Shown: one piece after another, positions 50,282 to 60,926 of the stretch
How positions within the stretch are numbered: the stretch's first letter is position 1
Layout: each line of letters opens with the position of its first letter
DNA from: Prosthecochloris marina
GTDB taxonomy: Bacteria; Bacteroidota; Chlorobiia; Chlorobiales; Chlorobiaceae
Reading direction: 5' to 3'
Assembly: GCF_003182595.1 (NCBI RefSeq)
Contig: NZ_PDNZ01000003.1
Location: 1-64,000, forward strand
DNA: 64,000 nucleotides
Translations under genes and position numbers: made by a program
The notes under the pieces: model-generated
The model's input: only the letters and a program-made list of their open reading frames with translations
Told to the model about the DNA's origin: nothing
Database searches by the model: none

Positions 50282-51324
50282 ACCAAGTAACGGCTAAACC
50301 TCAACTTAACCTTTACAATACAATCCCGGAATACCTTGCCGACATCCGGGTCGAAGAAATAGATTCGATCCTTCCCGGTCCATCGCTCATCTCAATCAAA
50401 GGCAATATCTCCCCACCCATTTTCATTTCGGTACTGCTGCATGGCAATGAAACAACGGGCTTTCTTGCCATCCAGCATCTCATCAAAGAACTGAACCTCA
50501 CCACCAAACCAGCCCCGAGAGATATTATTCTTTTTATCGGAAATATTGCAGCGGCAAAAAAAGGTGTACGCAGACTTGAAAATGAACCCGACTATAACCG
50601 TATCTGGAATGGTGAAAGCCTTCCGGAACACCAATTGGCCAAGGCTGTTCTTGCAAAGCTCTCTCAGCAGCAACTGTATGCTGCCATTGACATACACAAC
50701 AACACAGGTAAAAACCCTCACTACGCCTGTATCAACAAAACAGATCCTGCTTTTATACATCTAGCCCGCAGATTCAGTAAAACAATCGTTTATTTTACAG
50801 AGCCTCACGAGGTCATTTCAATGGCCCTCTCCCGTCATTGCCCTTCCGTCACCCTCGAGTGTGGATTCTCAGGTAAAACCGAGGGTTTCAATCATGTCTA
50901 CAACTACCTTGTTCAATGCCTCACGATGCCTGCAGAAGAGCTTTTCGGTCCGCCGTCGAACAAGCACAACGATATCTATCATACCATTGCAAAAATAACC
51001 GTTCCCGAAAATTCGCATCTTGGATTCGGAAACTGTGAGCAGAACGTCGACATATGCTTCAGAGACGACCTGGAAGAATTGAATTTCACTTCCGTACCCA
51101 AAGGGACAAGACTTGGCATTTCAGGAAAAAACCACAGCTGCTTGACGGTTATGGATAACAGCAGCAGAGATGTAACAGATCAGTATTTCCGTGTTGAAAA
51201 TCACGACATTGTAACCAGAAAAGAACTTATCCCTTCGATGTTCACGAAAAACGAAACGATTATCCACCAGGATTGTTTCGGCTACATCATGGAACCATAT
51301 CCGATCGATGAGCAAATACGATAA
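50269..51324 (+). CDS. M14-family succinylglutamate desuccinylase/aspartoacylase-like hydrolase
   Basis: 351 residues. Zinc ligands of the AstE/ASPA branch of the M14 fold are seen: 'LLHGNETTGFLAIQHL' (His and Glu) and a later His in 'AAIDIHNNTGKNPH'; 'SVTLECGFSGKTEG' holds the catalytic Glu. Members remove acyl groups from amino acids (succinylglutamate, acetylaspartate). The start ATG lies in the final 13 bases of the GCS2-like gene, strongly suggesting co-translation. No ast arginine-degradation genes are nearby, so an AstE role is unlikely; the substrate may be the GCS2 product or a related amide. Confidence 0.75.
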   Translation: MENLNQVTAKPQLNLYNTIPEYLADIRVEEIDSILPGPSLISIKGNISPPIFISVLLHGNETTGFLAIQHLIKELNLTTKPAPRDIILFIGNIAAAKKGVRRLENEPDYNRIWNGESLPEHQLAKAVLAKLSQQQLYAAIDIHNNTGKNPHYACINKTDPAFIHLARRFSKTIVYFTEPHEVISMALSRHCPSVTLECGFSGKTEGFNHVYNYLVQCLTMPAEELFGPPSNKHNDIYHTIAKITVPENSHLGFGNCEQNVDICFRDDLEELNFTSVPKGTRLGISGKNHSCLTVMDNSSRDVTDQYFRVENHDIVTRKELIPSMFTKNETIIHQDCFGYIMEPYPIDEQIR

Positions 51325-51520
51325 CCGGCTTTCGATAAGGAATTGGTTAACACGTTGCAGGCTTACCGAACGTTGATAAGCAGCAAGAAGCTGGAAAATA
51401 CAGGCAGAGCGAACAAAGGGAATCTTCTTTCTGTGCCGTCGTCTTCCATGTAAGCGAAGCACCAGGGGGATTACTGTCAGGAGTAAACGAGAGCGAATCG
51501 GGATTATACGTTTTTGACTT

Positions 51521-52657
51521 TTAACTTTTCTTCTTTGCCTTTCTCCTGATAATTTCCTCGTACTTTTCGATCAGAGCCCCGTTGATAACAGGCCAGGACA
51601 TTTTCTCCGCTAACTCCAGACCATTCTGCCGCTTCTTTCTGTAAAGCCCTTTATCAAGGATCAACTTCGTACAGAAATCAAAAAATTGCTCATGATTACC
51701 TGCTTCAGCGACAAACCCCCCGTCTGAATGCCGAACAAGTTCCTGACACCCTCCGACATTGGAAACAACTGCAGGAAGCCCTGATGAAAACCCTTCCAGA
51801 ACAACGTTTCCGAACGCTTCAGTTGTAGAAGGAAACAGAAAAAGATCGCTGCTTGCGTACGCTTCAGGCAGATCGGTACCGACAAGGTATCCGGGAAACA
51901 CTGCGTTTGGCATCCTCTGCCGAAGTTCCTCCTCCTCGGGACCGGAACCGATCATGACAAACAATACGTCGTCTGCAAGGCTGCTTCTGCGGAAACCATC
52001 GTACACCTCCATGACTATCCGGATATCCTTGTACCATACAAATCTTCCTGCATACGCAATCACGGTCTTTTCCCCCACGCCCCAGGAATTACGCAGTGAA
52101 TCGGACCTGCGGTCAGGATTGAAAAGCGTCCTGTCGATACCTCTACCCCATACATCAACGCTATGCATCCCTTTGGACTCGAGCCTGGTCTTCATCTCGT
52201 AGGTAGGAGCAAACAAAGCATCACAGGCATTGTAAAACTTCCGTAAATGCTTCCAGACAAAATTTTTGGTGAAACCGAGTTTGTAATAATCAAGATAGGA
52301 AGGAAAGTCCGTGTGGTAAACACTGACAACAGGCAACCCTCGCTTTTCCGCATATTTCAGGAACCTGTTTCCAACGATATCCGGTGTTGAAATCTGTACA
52401 ATATCCGGACCGAAATCATCCAGTTGCGTTTCTGTCGAGGCTGTAAAAAAACCCAATTTGTAATCGGGGTAAAGAGGAATAGGCACCGAAGGTATGGCAA
52501 TTACCTTTTCATGGCGCTCGTCAATCGAAGCAACATCCGGCGACCATACCATCACCTCGTGCCCTGCCTCGAGAAAGGAGGTAACGAGCTGATACATGGA
52601 TCTGACTGCACCGTCTTTATCTTTTACGTACGTCCCGGCATAGAGAGCTATTTTCAT
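51521..52657 (-). CDS. GT4-family glycosyltransferase
   Basis: 378 residues, two Rossmann-like halves (GT-B). The acceptor half starts 'MKIALYAGTYVKDKDGAVRSMYQL' and has 'IPLYPDYKLGF' and 'VSVYHTDFPSYLDYY', similar to MgtA/SqdX-type lipid or mannosyl transferases. The donor half carries 'IAYAGRFVWYKDIRIVMEVY' and the EX7E motif in 'EAFGNVVLEGFSSGLPAVVSNVGG'. It would transfer a hexose from an activated donor to a lipid or glycan, with retention of configuration. BshA was considered because of bacillithiol use in this group but the N-terminus does not fit. AAAGGGT precedes ATG 52657. Confidence 0.82.
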   Translation of the reverse strand: MKIALYAGTYVKDKDGAVRSMYQLVTSFLEAGHEVMVWSPDVASIDERHEKVIAIPSVPIPLYPDYKLGFFTASTETQLDDFGPDIVQISTPDIVGNRFLKYAEKRGLPVVSVYHTDFPSYLDYYKLGFTKNFVWKHLRKFYNACDALFAPTYEMKTRLESKGMHSVDVWGRGIDRTLFNPDRRSDSLRNSWGVGEKTVIAYAGRFVWYKDIRIVMEVYDGFRRSSLADDVLFVMIGSGPEEEELRQRMPNAVFPGYLVGTDLPEAYASSDLFLFPSTTEAFGNVVLEGFSSGLPAVVSNVGGCQELVRHSDGGFVAEAGNHEQFFDFCTKLILDKGLYRKKRQNGLELAEKMSWPVINGALIEKYEEIIRRKAKKKS

Positions 52658-52836
52658 ACCCTTTGCAAAACATCGTTACAATTCCTGAATCAGCGGCAGG
52701 ACATCCAAGAGAACTCAACCGTAAAAAAGCCCACTGCCGCAAACCTTTGCCGGAAAATGTAACATTTCCAGGGTAAAAACCCACGATATACCCAAAACCA
52801 CGGGGTTATGATTATACAGTGAAAAGCCCGTCAAGA

Positions 52837-53298
52837 TCAGACAGACATTGCGATAACATCCGGTTTGACAAGGCGCTCGAAATCCGTATATGAAAGCCTG
52901 AGAAGCTCCTTATGATTACCTGCGCTGAAAACAATTTCCGCATCCTCGGCAAGTTCTTCGGCAACATAGGTTTTCATGCCGTAAAGATTTCCAAAAGGCG
53001 GCATGGCTCCAACCTCACAGCCGGGGAACATATCAGCGAAGTCCTCTTCAGAAGCAAGCGTCACATTTCCTGTACCGGCAGCATCCTTGAGCTTGTCGAA
53101 ATCCAGCTTGTTCGAGGCCGGAAGCACTGCCATGGCCAGCTTACCGTCAATGGTCACCATAACGGTTTTTGCAAGTTCCTTTCCCGGAACATGTGCGGCA
53201 GCCGCGATTTCCTGAGCCGTGTAGGCAGGCGAATGGCTGATAATGAAGTACCTGATGTGATGACTGTCGAGAAAATCCCTGATCTTGCGTATCGGCAT
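52837..53298 (-). CDS. YbaK/EbsC-type aminoacyl-tRNA deacylase
   Basis: 153 residues. The YbaK/ProX fold is visible as 'AYTAQEIAAAAHVPGKELAKTVMVTIDGKLAMAVLPASNKLD', with the conserved lysine in 'ELAKTVMV', and 'GCEVGAMPPFGN' near the C-terminal third, the GxxxP loop that shapes the active site. These proteins hydrolyse mischarged Cys- or Ala-tRNAPro. A very strong ribosome binding site (AGAGGAGGAA, before ATG 53298) fixes the start; a longer frame upstream is not needed. No proS adjacent. Confidence 0.85.
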   Translation of the reverse strand: MPIRKIRDFLDSHHIRYFIISHSPAYTAQEIAAAAHVPGKELAKTVMVTIDGKLAMAVLPASNKLDFDKLKDAAGTGNVTLASEEDFADMFPGCEVGAMPPFGNLYGMKTYVAEELAEDAEIVFSAGNHKELLRLSYTDFERLVKPDVIAMSV

Positions 53299-53656
53299 AA
53301 TTATTCCTCCTCTGACGTTTGATGAATGTCTCCCACCAAGCCTATGCACCTGAAACGGGTAAACACCGCATCGAGCACACTGAAGAAAACATGCAATGAC
53401 AATAATTTACGTGTACTCAGAGGAAAAAACCTAAAAGAACGGGTTAAAAAGAAATAAAAAGGGGCGGTCACAAAAAGCCAAACACGAAAAGAAGAGACCA
53501 TCCACCTCCACAATCATGCCGCACTGAATGCGGCCTCCATACTGACTTTCTTTGGAAAATGAATCCCCGGGCTCGGCCCGGGGATGACTACATAACAACA
53601 AACTACAGGACTGATGAGGCAGCCTCTTAAAAAGCCGCAACCATGCGTTTAAAACC
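53299..53656. other. 358-bp intergenic region with a GC-rich palindrome
   Basis: The gap between the outer-membrane protein stop and the YbaK-like start, both leftward. It contains the palindrome listed separately (53564-53584) and a GAGGC-A-GCCTC repeat around 53615. The right half should hold the OMP gene's terminator and the left half the YbaK gene's promoter. No coding frame is supported. Confidence 0.4.
53564..53584 (-). terminator. perfect GC-rich hairpin, candidate terminator or REP-like element
   Basis: TCCCCGGGC, TCG loop, GCCCGGGGA: a 9-bp perfect stem with a 3-nt loop. On the minus strand it follows the outer-membrane protein stop by about 73 bp and is trailed by TTCATTTTCC, a partial U-tract, so it may end that transcript. 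Its flanks (GTCATCCCC...GGGGATTC) also resemble dispersed palindromic elements in other genomes. Confidence 0.45.
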
Positions 53657-54265
53657 TTAAAAATTCACCCTGACACCAGCCATGATGTTATGGCTCGCAA
53701 TACTGACCTCGACGTCATCGGCAGGACTTACATCCTCTGTCGCAAAGTACCGGTAACCAAGATCGAGCATGACGTTCGGTACCGCAGCGATGCCGACCCC
53801 TGCACCGAACTGGTATGCAAACACCGTATCATCATCGCTGTCATCATCTCCATAGTCGAAACTAACGTTTGCAACACCTGCGCCAGCTGTCAGGTATGGC
53901 GTAACTATCGAAACCGGCATTTCGATATCCAGATAGCCATTGGCCATGAAAGAAAGAATGGAGACTTCTGCATCCACATTATCGGCAAGCTCGATTCCAT
54001 TAACCTCATCCCAATCATTGACCTGGTATCCTACAGCACCTTCAATACGGTACATTCCTCCATCGAGGCCCAATGCACCATTGACCGCAAAACCGGCTTT
54101 GTACTCAATGGCTTCCTCGGTTGTCACACCCCATTCTTCGATATCGGAATCACTGAGCAGAGCAAGACCTGCCGAAGCACTCACATAAGGGGTTGCCGCT
54201 CGAGCAAGCGGTGCCGATGCAAAAAAAACCAGCAGAGCAACACATAGGCTCGTAAACTTTTTCAT
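53657..54265 (-). CDS. outer-membrane beta-barrel protein (OmpA-like 8-strand porin family)
   Basis: 202 residues. Signal peptide '[23 protein letters not shown]' (cleaved ~23). The mature part is eight alternating amphipathic strands separated by acidic loops, including an Asp-rich loop ('[12 protein letters not shown]'). The end 'GVRVNF' has the C-terminal Phe recognised by the BAM machinery. It resembles the OmpW/OprF-barrel 'porin family' common in Chlorobi. Role unknown; likely a structural or adhesive surface barrel. A palindrome downstream may terminate it. Confidence 0.85.
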   Translation of the reverse strand: MKKFTSLCVALLVFFASAPLARAATPYVSASAGLALLSDSDIEEWGVTTEEAIEYKAGFAVNGALGLDGGMYRIEGAVGYQVNDWDEVNGIELADNVDAEVSILSFMANGYLDIEMPVSIVTPYLTAGAGVANVSFDYGDDDSDDDTVFAYQFGAGVGIAAVPNVMLDLGYRYFATEDVSPADDVEVSIASHNIMAGVRVNF

Positions 54266-54350
54266 GGTATTTCTCCGTTTGATTAGCTGTTACAACCGGA
54301 ACAAATGAACGTGTTCCTATCAACGATGTTACTCAAAAAAGCTCCGAAAA

Positions 54351-55124
54351 TCAAGAGTTTCCGTCATCTTTCAACTGCCTAAGCAAAGGTAATGAGTCAC
54401 GATAACCCGTTTCGATAAGCTGAGGTACCTGACGGGTATCGACAAGGCTGAACGCCCCCAAATCAAGCTCGATTTTCAGATCCGCTTCCTCTGTTTGCAT
54501 GGCGGTTGTCGCTTTCAGCGTACTGTAGAAAGCATTAAGCAGCAGGTCGACAATATTATCCGGTTTTCTGAAAATGTGGCTGCCCATGAGATCCACACAA
54601 ACAAAAGGGCGCCGTCCAAGTTCAAGCAAAGGGGAAAGCGGAACATTTTCCATCAACACTCCGTCAACCAGCATACGTTCACTGATCTCAACCGGTTTGA
54701 AAACAGCGGGAATACAGGAACTGGCCATCACCGCTTCTGCAACATCACCTTGCTTCAAAACAATTTTCTCACCGCTACCGATGTCGGTCGCAACAATTGC
54801 CAGCGGGACGGAAGCCTCTTCGATTCTTCTTTTCCCCAAAAGCTTCCTGACAATACGACCAAACTTTTTATTGGACAACAAACCGAACTGTGAAAGCGTA
54901 AGCCCGCTGAGATCAAGCCAGTCAAGATCGAGAGCGATATTCTCAATCTCACGCCAACCCATACCGAAAGCACGAAGAGAAGCGATAAACGACCCGATGC
55001 TTGTACCAGATAACGCATGTACCTCGATAGCAAGCTCGTCAAGTGCACGCAATACCCCGACGTGTGCCGCTCCGAGCACAGCTCCTCCTCCAAGTGCAAG
55101 ACCGATTGACGCTTTTTTATCCAT
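54351..55124 (-). CDS. patatin-like phospholipase (RssA-like)
   Basis: 257 residues. The patatin oxyanion motif '[17 protein letters not shown]', the nucleophile elbow 'LSGTSIGS' (GxSxG serine) and the catalytic Asp in '[16 protein letters not shown]' are all present. Soluble, no signal peptide. RssA-type enzymes hydrolyse acyl groups from lipids in the cytoplasm or at the inner membrane. AACAGGT before ATG 55124. An ALDH gene lies 75 bp upstream on the same strand; fatty-acyl or fatty-aldehyde metabolism could link them, but this is a guess. Confidence 0.88.
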   Translation of the reverse strand: MDKKASIGLALGGGAVLGAAHVGVLRALDELAIEVHALSGTSIGSFIASLRAFGMGWREIENIALDLDWLDLSGLTLSQFGLLSNKKFGRIVRKLLGKRRIEEASVPLAIVATDIGSGEKIVLKQGDVAEAVMASSCIPAVFKPVEISERMLVDGVLMENVPLSPLLELGRRPFVCVDLMGSHIFRKPDNIVDLLLNAFYSTLKATTAMQTEEADLKIELDLGAFSLVDTRQVPQLIETGYRDSLPLLRQLKDDGNS

Positions 55125-55199
55125 ACCTGTTCACCGCCTTCGTTTCATCTCCCCGCTCTTTCTTTCGCTTGCGGAGCCGGTGCTCAATGTGGGAAAAGT

Positions 55200-56609
55200 T
55201 CATCCGAACAAACGAAACAGTTTTCGCAACCATTTGAATTTCATTTCACTGAAAGGAGGGTAACGCAAAATGTTTTCGGGAAGCGTTCTTTTTACATGAA
55301 CGCTTCTCGAACGGGAAAAGGTTTCAAAACCTGCTTCCCCATGGTATGCGCCCATCCCGCTCTTTCCAGCTCCTCCAAATGGCAGAGCTGGAATTGCAGC
55401 CTGAAACATGAGATCATTGATACATACCCCACCGGAACGGGTATTTTTGAGCATATACTGCTGAAAAGAACGGTCCCCGGAAAAAATATACACGGCTAAC
55501 GGGTGGTGGAACGAACGCATTACAGCTAACGCTTCATCCGGCTCTGAATAGCCCAACACCGGCAATATGGGGCCGAAAATCTCCTCCTTCATAACCCGCG
55601 AAGAAGGAGAAACCGCACGCAGAACCGTTGGAGCACAGTAAAGACGCTCGGGATCAATCAAACCGCCCGTCACCACGACACCATCGGCAAAATATCCAGC
55701 AAGCCTTTCAAGATGTTCAGGAGTTATAATCGCAGGATAATCCGTACTGAGCTCCGGCCTCGCTCCATAAAAAGCATCGATTGCACCTTTCATGCAGTCG
55801 AGCAATTCTTCTTCCACATCCCGATGCACTAAAACATAATCCGGAGCGATGCAGGTTTGCCCGGCATTGAGAAACTTCGCCCAGACAACTCTTCTCGCCG
55901 CCACGGGGACATTGGTGTGCCGATCGACAACACAGGGATTTTTTCCTCCGAGTTCCAGGGTGACCGGGGTAAGATGCTTCGCAGCCCTTTCCATAACCTG
56001 TTTACCGACACTGCCTCCTCCGGTAAAAAATATATAGTCAAACGATGTTTCAAGAAGCTTACTGCTTTCCTCGACACCTCCGAGAAATACTTTTATCGCC
56101 CTCTCATCAAGATACCGTCCGGGAACTTCTGCAAGCAACCCCGAAATTGCCGGCGCTTGTTCGGAAGGCTTGATCAGCACACAGTTTCCGGCAGCGATCG
56201 CGTTGATCGCCGGTGCAATCGCAAGCTGCAACGGATAGTTCCAGGCCCCCATTACAAGCACAACACCGTATGGTTCGTGGAAATAATAACTTCTGCCCGG
56301 CTGATATCGAAAGGGGGTAATGACTTTTCGGGTCCTCATCCAGGATTTCAGATGCTTCAGTGCAACATGTATTTCGGTCATCAGATAGTGAATCTCTGTA
56401 AAAAACACCTCAGCTCGAGGCTTACGGAAATCACTCTGCAGCGCATCGTAAATATCCTTTTCACGTTCATCCAGAAAACACTTCAGTCCAAGAAGTTGAC
56501 TTTTGCGCCATTCATATGAACGAGTCGTCCCACTGTCAAAACACTCTCGGAGTTCATGCATCAGTTCCGAAACATGACGAGCGATATCTCTTTCTTTATC
56601 GTTTTTCAT
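55200..56609 (-). CDS. aldehyde dehydrogenase family protein (class 3-like)
   Basis: 469 residues. ALDH motifs: 'VLVMGAWNYPLQLAIAPAINAIAAGN', 'ITPVTLELGGKNPCVVD'-like region with the general-base Glu ('VTLELGGKNP'), the nucleophile Cys in 'FLNAGQTCIAPDYVLV', and 'KEEIFGPILPVLGY'. Length and the N-terminal helices match ALDH3/fatty-aldehyde dehydrogenases. The C-terminal tail is hydrophobic or basic ('MKFKWLRKLFRLFG') and may attach the enzyme to membranes. It oxidises aldehydes to acids with NAD(P)+. Confidence 0.9.
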   Translation of the reverse strand: MKNDKERDIARHVSELMHELRECFDSGTTRSYEWRKSQLLGLKCFLDEREKDIYDALQSDFRKPRAEVFFTEIHYLMTEIHVALKHLKSWMRTRKVITPFRYQPGRSYYFHEPYGVVLVMGAWNYPLQLAIAPAINAIAAGNCVLIKPSEQAPAISGLLAEVPGRYLDERAIKVFLGGVEESSKLLETSFDYIFFTGGGSVGKQVMERAAKHLTPVTLELGGKNPCVVDRHTNVPVAARRVVWAKFLNAGQTCIAPDYVLVHRDVEEELLDCMKGAIDAFYGARPELSTDYPAIITPEHLERLAGYFADGVVVTGGLIDPERLYCAPTVLRAVSPSSRVMKEEIFGPILPVLGYSEPDEALAVMRSFHHPLAVYIFSGDRSFQQYMLKNTRSGGVCINDLMFQAAIPALPFGGAGKSGMGAYHGEAGFETFSRSRSVHVKRTLPENILRYPPFSEMKFKWLRKLFRLFG

Positions 56610-56783
56610 AAACGAGAGATTTGGTCCCGTAATACCACCTGGTATCGAAAACTTCCCGCTTGATCAGAAGCGACCCGACCGAGTTGTGCTATAATACCGC
56701 CACAAGACTCTTATGCACCTCTGCGATCATTCATTACATTGCTTTTTCTTTTAATGTATCAACAAACCGTACAACTTTTCACT

Positions 56784-57539
56784 ATGGAATGGTTATCACA
56801 ACCGGAAGCATGGATAGCTCTGGTAACGCTCACCGCACTGGAAATCGTGCTCGGCATTGACAATATTATCTTCATTTCCATCATCGCCGGACGCCTGCCG
56901 GAATCGCAAAGAAGCAAAGGCAGGATCCTGGGCCTCGGACTTGCAATGATCGCCCGTATTGCCCTGTTACTTTCCATCACATGGGTCATGAGTCTGACAA
57001 CGGGCTTGCTCACCGTTCTGCAGCATGAAATCTCAGGACGTGACCTGATACTTCTCGGCGGAGGACTTTTTCTGTTAGCCAAGAGCACTCATGAAATCCA
57101 CCACAGCCTCGAAGGCAGCGGCCATACAAAACAACAGTCCGTCACAACAAGTCTTACCTCGGCACTTGTGCAAATCACACTCATCGATATTGTTTTTTCT
57201 CTCGACTCGGTCATTACCGCCGTCGGCCTGGCTGAGGAAGTTGCCGTGATGATCACCGCCATCGTCATCTCAATTATCATCATGATGCTTGCAGCAAAAT
57301 CCATCAATGATTTTGTCGATCGCCATCCTACGATCAAAATGCTTGCATTGAGTTTTCTGATCCTTGTCGGGGTAACACTGGTTGCGGAAGGAGCCGGGGT
57401 TGAATTCCCCAAAGGGTATATCTATTTTGCAATGGCTTTCTCTGTCAGTGTAGAAATGCTCAACCTTCGTCTGCGGAAAAAACAGGCCGAACCTGTTCAT
57501 CTGCATAGATCCGCAACTCTTGAATCTGCAGAAGAGTAG
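56784..57539 (+). CDS. TerC-family membrane protein
   Basis: About 251 residues from ATG 56784 (protein [10 protein letters not shown]..., the usual TerC start; an upstream frame adds 15 residues without support). Seven or so membrane helices. The TerC signature '[22 protein letters not shown]' and the mirrored '[22 protein letters not shown]' carry the conserved acidic residues within helices. TerC proteins handle metal ions (Mn2+) or tellurite resistance and assist membrane protein folding in some lineages. It is followed after ~100 bp by the Lon-like gene on the same strand. Confidence 0.9.
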   Translation: MEWLSQPEAWIALVTLTALEIVLGIDNIIFISIIAGRLPESQRSKGRILGLGLAMIARIALLLSITWVMSLTTGLLTVLQHEISGRDLILLGGGLFLLAKSTHEIHHSLEGSGHTKQQSVTTSLTSALVQITLIDIVFSLDSVITAVGLAEEVAVMITAIVISIIIMMLAAKSINDFVDRHPTIKMLALSFLILVGVTLVAEGAGVEFPKGYIYFAMAFSVSVEMLNLRLRKKQAEPVHLHRSATLESAEE

Positions 57540-57639
57540 AAGAAAATCCTTCGCATCGACCGAGGAACCGACAATACAGCCAAGATGTTTTTTATTCCAT
57601 AAGCAAGAGTTCCAACAAGAGAACCAAGGAGAGCAGATC

Positions 57640-60069
57640 ATGCCAATACCCTCACCGCTCAGCCCTGAGAAACTCTACAGGCAATGTGATCCGAGCAGCT
57701 TTTCTTTTGCAAGCACTCAAGACCTCGATGGAAAAATCAAAATATCCGGTCAGGAACGAGCTCGAGAGGCAATCCGTTTCGGTGTCGGCATGAAGCATAA
57801 CGGCTTCAACATTTTCGCGCTTGGTCCAACAGGTACAGGCAAACAAACTACCCTAGAACAGTATCTCAGAGATACGGCTTCCCGTAAAACGGTTCCCGAT
57901 GACTGGTGTTATGTCTATGATTTTGATAATATGCGCCAACCGCTCGCTATCAGCATGCCTGCCGGCAAAGCCTGCACTTTCCGCCGCGACATGGAAAACC
58001 TCATTGAAGGATTGCTGACGGTTATTCCCGGCGCTTTCAGCAGCGAAGAGTATCAGGAACAGGAAAAAAATATCAAGGAACAGCTCAATGAACGCCAGGC
58101 ATCGGAAATCGAAACTCTTGAAAAAAAAGCTGCCGAAAAAAATATCGCCCTCATCAGGACGCCTTCCGGGTTTGCCTTTGCACCCGTTAAAAAAGGAGAG
58201 GTCCTGAATGCAGAAGAATTCATGCGCCTGAAAGACGAAGAAAAAGAAATTATCGAAAAGGAGATCGGTTTACTCAAGGAGTCCATGCAATCCATCATGC
58301 TGCTAGTTCCAAAATGGCAGCGGGAAACTCAGGAAAAAATCAAGGATCTCAATCAGCAGATAACCTCATTTGCCGTCAAACCCCTTTTTGCGGAACTGAA
58401 AGCAAAATATGAAGACCACAAGGCAATCAAGAAATATTTCGATGCTGTAGAGAAAGATGTCATCGAAAACTTCAGTCAGTTTCTCGAAAAAGAATCTCCT
58501 GTCCCCCAAATGCTCCTTCCACCCGGTCAGGGAAAAAACACCGGGAGCAAAAGTTTCAACCAATACAGGGTCAATGTCGTTGTCAACAACAAGAGGACCA
58601 AAGGAGCTCCAGTGATCTATGAAGACAAGCCCTCTATCCAGAATCTTGTGGGAGATATAGAGCATCTGGCTCAGATGGGAACCCTTGTCACCGACTTTAC
58701 CTTGATCAAACCCGGTGCTCTTCACCGGGCAAATGGAGGTTATCTGATATTGGATGCGAGACGCCTTTTGCTCGAACCACTTGCATACGAAGCGCTTAAA
58801 AAAGCAATCCGGACCCGCCAGATCCGTATCGAGTCTCTTGCCCAGCTCTATGGAATGGCGAGCACGGTTTCACTCGATCCTCAGCCGATTCCACTTCAAA
58901 CGAAGATAATTCTTCTTGGAGAACGATGGCTCTACTATCTCCTCAGCGCAAGAGATCCTGATTTCAACGAACTCTTCAAAGTCGCCGCCGATTTTGATGA
59001 CGAAATGGAAAGAAACCAGGACAACCATCTCTCATACGCCGGGTTCATCAGTTCAATTGTCAATCGCGAAAAGCTGAAACATCTCGACAGGCATGCCGTT
59101 GCCCGGATGATCGAGTACGGCTCGAGACTTTCCGGTGACTCCGACAAGCTTTCCACGCACATCCAGAGCATCACCGACCTTGTCAATGAATCGGATTATT
59201 ACGCGACGGAAAACAATCATGACCTCATCACCCGAGACGATGTCCAACAGGCAATCGATGCCAGAAGATACCGGGCGGGACGCATTCCAGGAAAAATACA
59301 GGATGCGATTCTCCAGAATACCATCCTCATCGACACTGAATCGGAAAAAGTCGGCCAGATCAACGGCCTCTCGGTTTACATGCTCGGCAACCAAAGTTTT
59401 GGCAAACCCAGCCGTATTACCACCAGAATCAAGATGGGAAAGGGTGAAGTCATCGATATTGAGCGTGAGGTCGAAATGGGCGGGCCGATCCATTCAAAAG
59501 GAGTGATGATTCTCTCCGGTTTTCTCGGCGGCAGGTTTGGTGGGGAGCAACCGCTCTCCCTCTCGGCTACCCTTGTATTTGAGCAATCCTATGGAGGCAT
59601 TGAAGGCGACAGCGCCTCTTCAGCTGAATTGTACGCGCTGCTTTCCGCCATTTCCGGAAAACCGATCAAGCAATGTTTTGCTGTCACCGGTTCGGTCAAT
59701 CAGTATGGAGAAATACAGGCCATCGGAGGAGTAAACGAAAAAATCGAGGGTTTTTTCGACCTCTGTCTCGAAAGAGGACTTTCAGGAAATCAGGGCGTCC
59801 TTATACCAGCTTCAAACGTAAGAAACCTGATGTTGCGTGACGATGTCGTAGACGCCGTCAAACAACGTAACTTCGTCATTTATCCTGTAACTCATATCGA
59901 TGAAGGCATAGAGATCCTGACCGGCATCCCCGCAGGAAAACAGCTTGAAGATGGCAATTATCCCAAAGAGACGATCAATGGTCTTGCTGTTGAAAGGCTT
60001 ACATCCATGGCGGAAAAACAGAAAAAATATACCGAAGGCACAAACAATAAAAACCCGAATGAATCATGA
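57640..60069 (+). CDS. Lon-family ATP-dependent protease (LonB/AAA_32 type)
   Basis: 809 residues from ATG 57640, where AAGGAGAG gives a clear ribosome binding site. Residues ~55-75 hold Walker A '[12 protein letters not shown]'. A long helical insertion (~125-300, coiled, Glu/Lys-rich) separates it from '[12 protein letters not shown]', the rest of the AAA+ module. The C-terminal S16 protease domain has the catalytic Ser in '[16 protein letters not shown]' and the catalytic Lys in '[15 protein letters not shown]'. It lacks the N-terminal LAN domain of LonA; this is the PF13654-type LonB-like group, of little-known substrate range. A universal stress gene starts within its last four bases. 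Confidence 0.9.
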   Translation: MPIPSPLSPEKLYRQCDPSSFSFASTQDLDGKIKISGQERAREAIRFGVGMKHNGFNIFALGPTGTGKQTTLEQYLRDTASRKTVPDDWCYVYDFDNMRQPLAISMPAGKACTFRRDMENLIEGLLTVIPGAFSSEEYQEQEKNIKEQLNERQASEIETLEKKAAEKNIALIRTPSGFAFAPVKKGEVLNAEEFMRLKDEEKEIIEKEIGLLKESMQSIMLLVPKWQRETQEKIKDLNQQITSFAVKPLFAELKAKYEDHKAIKKYFDAVEKDVIENFSQFLEKESPVPQMLLPPGQGKNTGSKSFNQYRVNVVVNNKRTKGAPVIYEDKPSIQNLVGDIEHLAQMGTLVTDFTLIKPGALHRANGGYLILDARRLLLEPLAYEALKKAIRTRQIRIESLAQLYGMASTVSLDPQPIPLQTKIILLGERWLYYLLSARDPDFNELFKVAADFDDEMERNQDNHLSYAGFISSIVNREKLKHLDRHAVARMIEYGSRLSGDSDKLSTHIQSITDLVNESDYYATENNHDLITRDDVQQAIDARRYRAGRIPGKIQDAILQNTILIDTESEKVGQINGLSVYMLGNQSFGKPSRITTRIKMGKGEVIDIEREVEMGGPIHSKGVMILSGFLGGRFGGEQPLSLSATLVFEQSYGGIEGDSASSAELYALLSAISGKPIKQCFAVTGSVNQYGEIQAIGGVNEKIEGFFDLCLERGLSGNQGVLIPASNVRNLMLRDDVVDAVKQRNFVIYPVTHIDEGIEILTGIPAGKQLEDGNYPKETINGLAVERLTSMAEKQKKYTEGTNNKNPNES

Positions 60070-60920
60070 CCGGGGTAGCGAAGAGAATTACTATAAAAAG
60101 AATTACCGTTGCAATCGACTGTTCCCCGCATAGCCGTGCATCGCTATTTGCAGCTGCCGAAATAGCAGGAATGCTGCAAGCCGAACTCCTTGGCGTCTTT
60201 GTAGAAGACATTAACCTGATCCGAATGGCAGAACTGCCGTTTTCACAGGAAATACACCTTCACACCGCCCGCAGTGAACCTCTTGACTCGTCAAAACTCG
60301 AACGTTTGCTGAAACTCCAAGCAAAGGAAGCGCACGAGCTATTCATACAAACCGCCGAACGTTTCGGCATTCCTTACCGGTTCAGAAAGCTTCGAGGCAT
60401 GGTCCCAACTGAAGTGCTGGAGGCAGCTCTTGGCACCGATCTCCTGGCAATGGGCAGATCAGGCAGAACTCCTGTATGCTGCAGAGGACTCGGCTCAACT
60501 GCTAAAAAGGCGATCAGGGAAGCAAAAACCAATATACTGCTCACAAGGCCAGGCCTTGGAACTGACAGTCCACTGCTTGTCATCTATGACGGTTCGACCG
60601 GCGCAAAAGCTGCACTTGAAACAGCCCTTGGATTTGTGCGCGAAGAAGCTTCACTGCACGTGTTCCTTCTGGGAAACAACGTCCGGAGACATGCTTTCCT
60701 GAAAGATGAAGTTGAAATGATTCTGGGCAAGAGAATTGCGAAAAAAGAGTTTCACGTCATTCCCTGGACAGACAGCCGCACGATTGCGCAGTGTATACAC
60801 ATGATAGAACCGGGCCTGTTGGTCCTGAGCGATACATCCGACACTATCAGTACCGAAACAGTTTACAGCTTGATCGATACAATCGATTATCCTGTTCTAC
60901 TGGTGAAAAGCCCGATGTAA
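60066..60920 (+). CDS. universal stress protein family, tandem-domain
   Basis: 284 residues, likely two UspA-type domains. The first begins '[22 protein letters not shown]' and includes '[12 protein letters not shown]'; the second starts '[21 protein letters not shown]' and ends '[13 protein letters not shown]'. The ATP-binding G-2x-G-9x-G(S/T) motif of the first domain is partly seen in '[19 protein letters not shown]'. The start overlaps the Lon-like stop by four bases, implying coupled translation and a shared stress role. The ligand is unknown. Confidence 0.85.
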   Translation: MTGVAKRITIKRITVAIDCSPHSRASLFAAAEIAGMLQAELLGVFVEDINLIRMAELPFSQEIHLHTARSEPLDSSKLERLLKLQAKEAHELFIQTAERFGIPYRFRKLRGMVPTEVLEAALGTDLLAMGRSGRTPVCCRGLGSTAKKAIREAKTNILLTRPGLGTDSPLLVIYDGSTGAKAALETALGFVREEASLHVFLLGNNVRRHAFLKDEVEMILGKRIAKKEFHVIPWTDSRTIAQCIHMIEPGLLVLSDTSDTISTETVYSLIDTIDYPVLLVKSPM

Positions 60921-60926
60921 ACCCGC

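Noticed and set aside
51521..52657. BshA (bacillithiol pathway glycosyltransferase)
   Set aside because: It is GT4, but the N-terminus and acceptor motifs resemble MgtA/SqdX-type enzymes and lack the BshA pattern.
53690..54247. 185-codon open frame on the plus strand
   Set aside because: Antisense to the outer-membrane barrel gene and without any family features.
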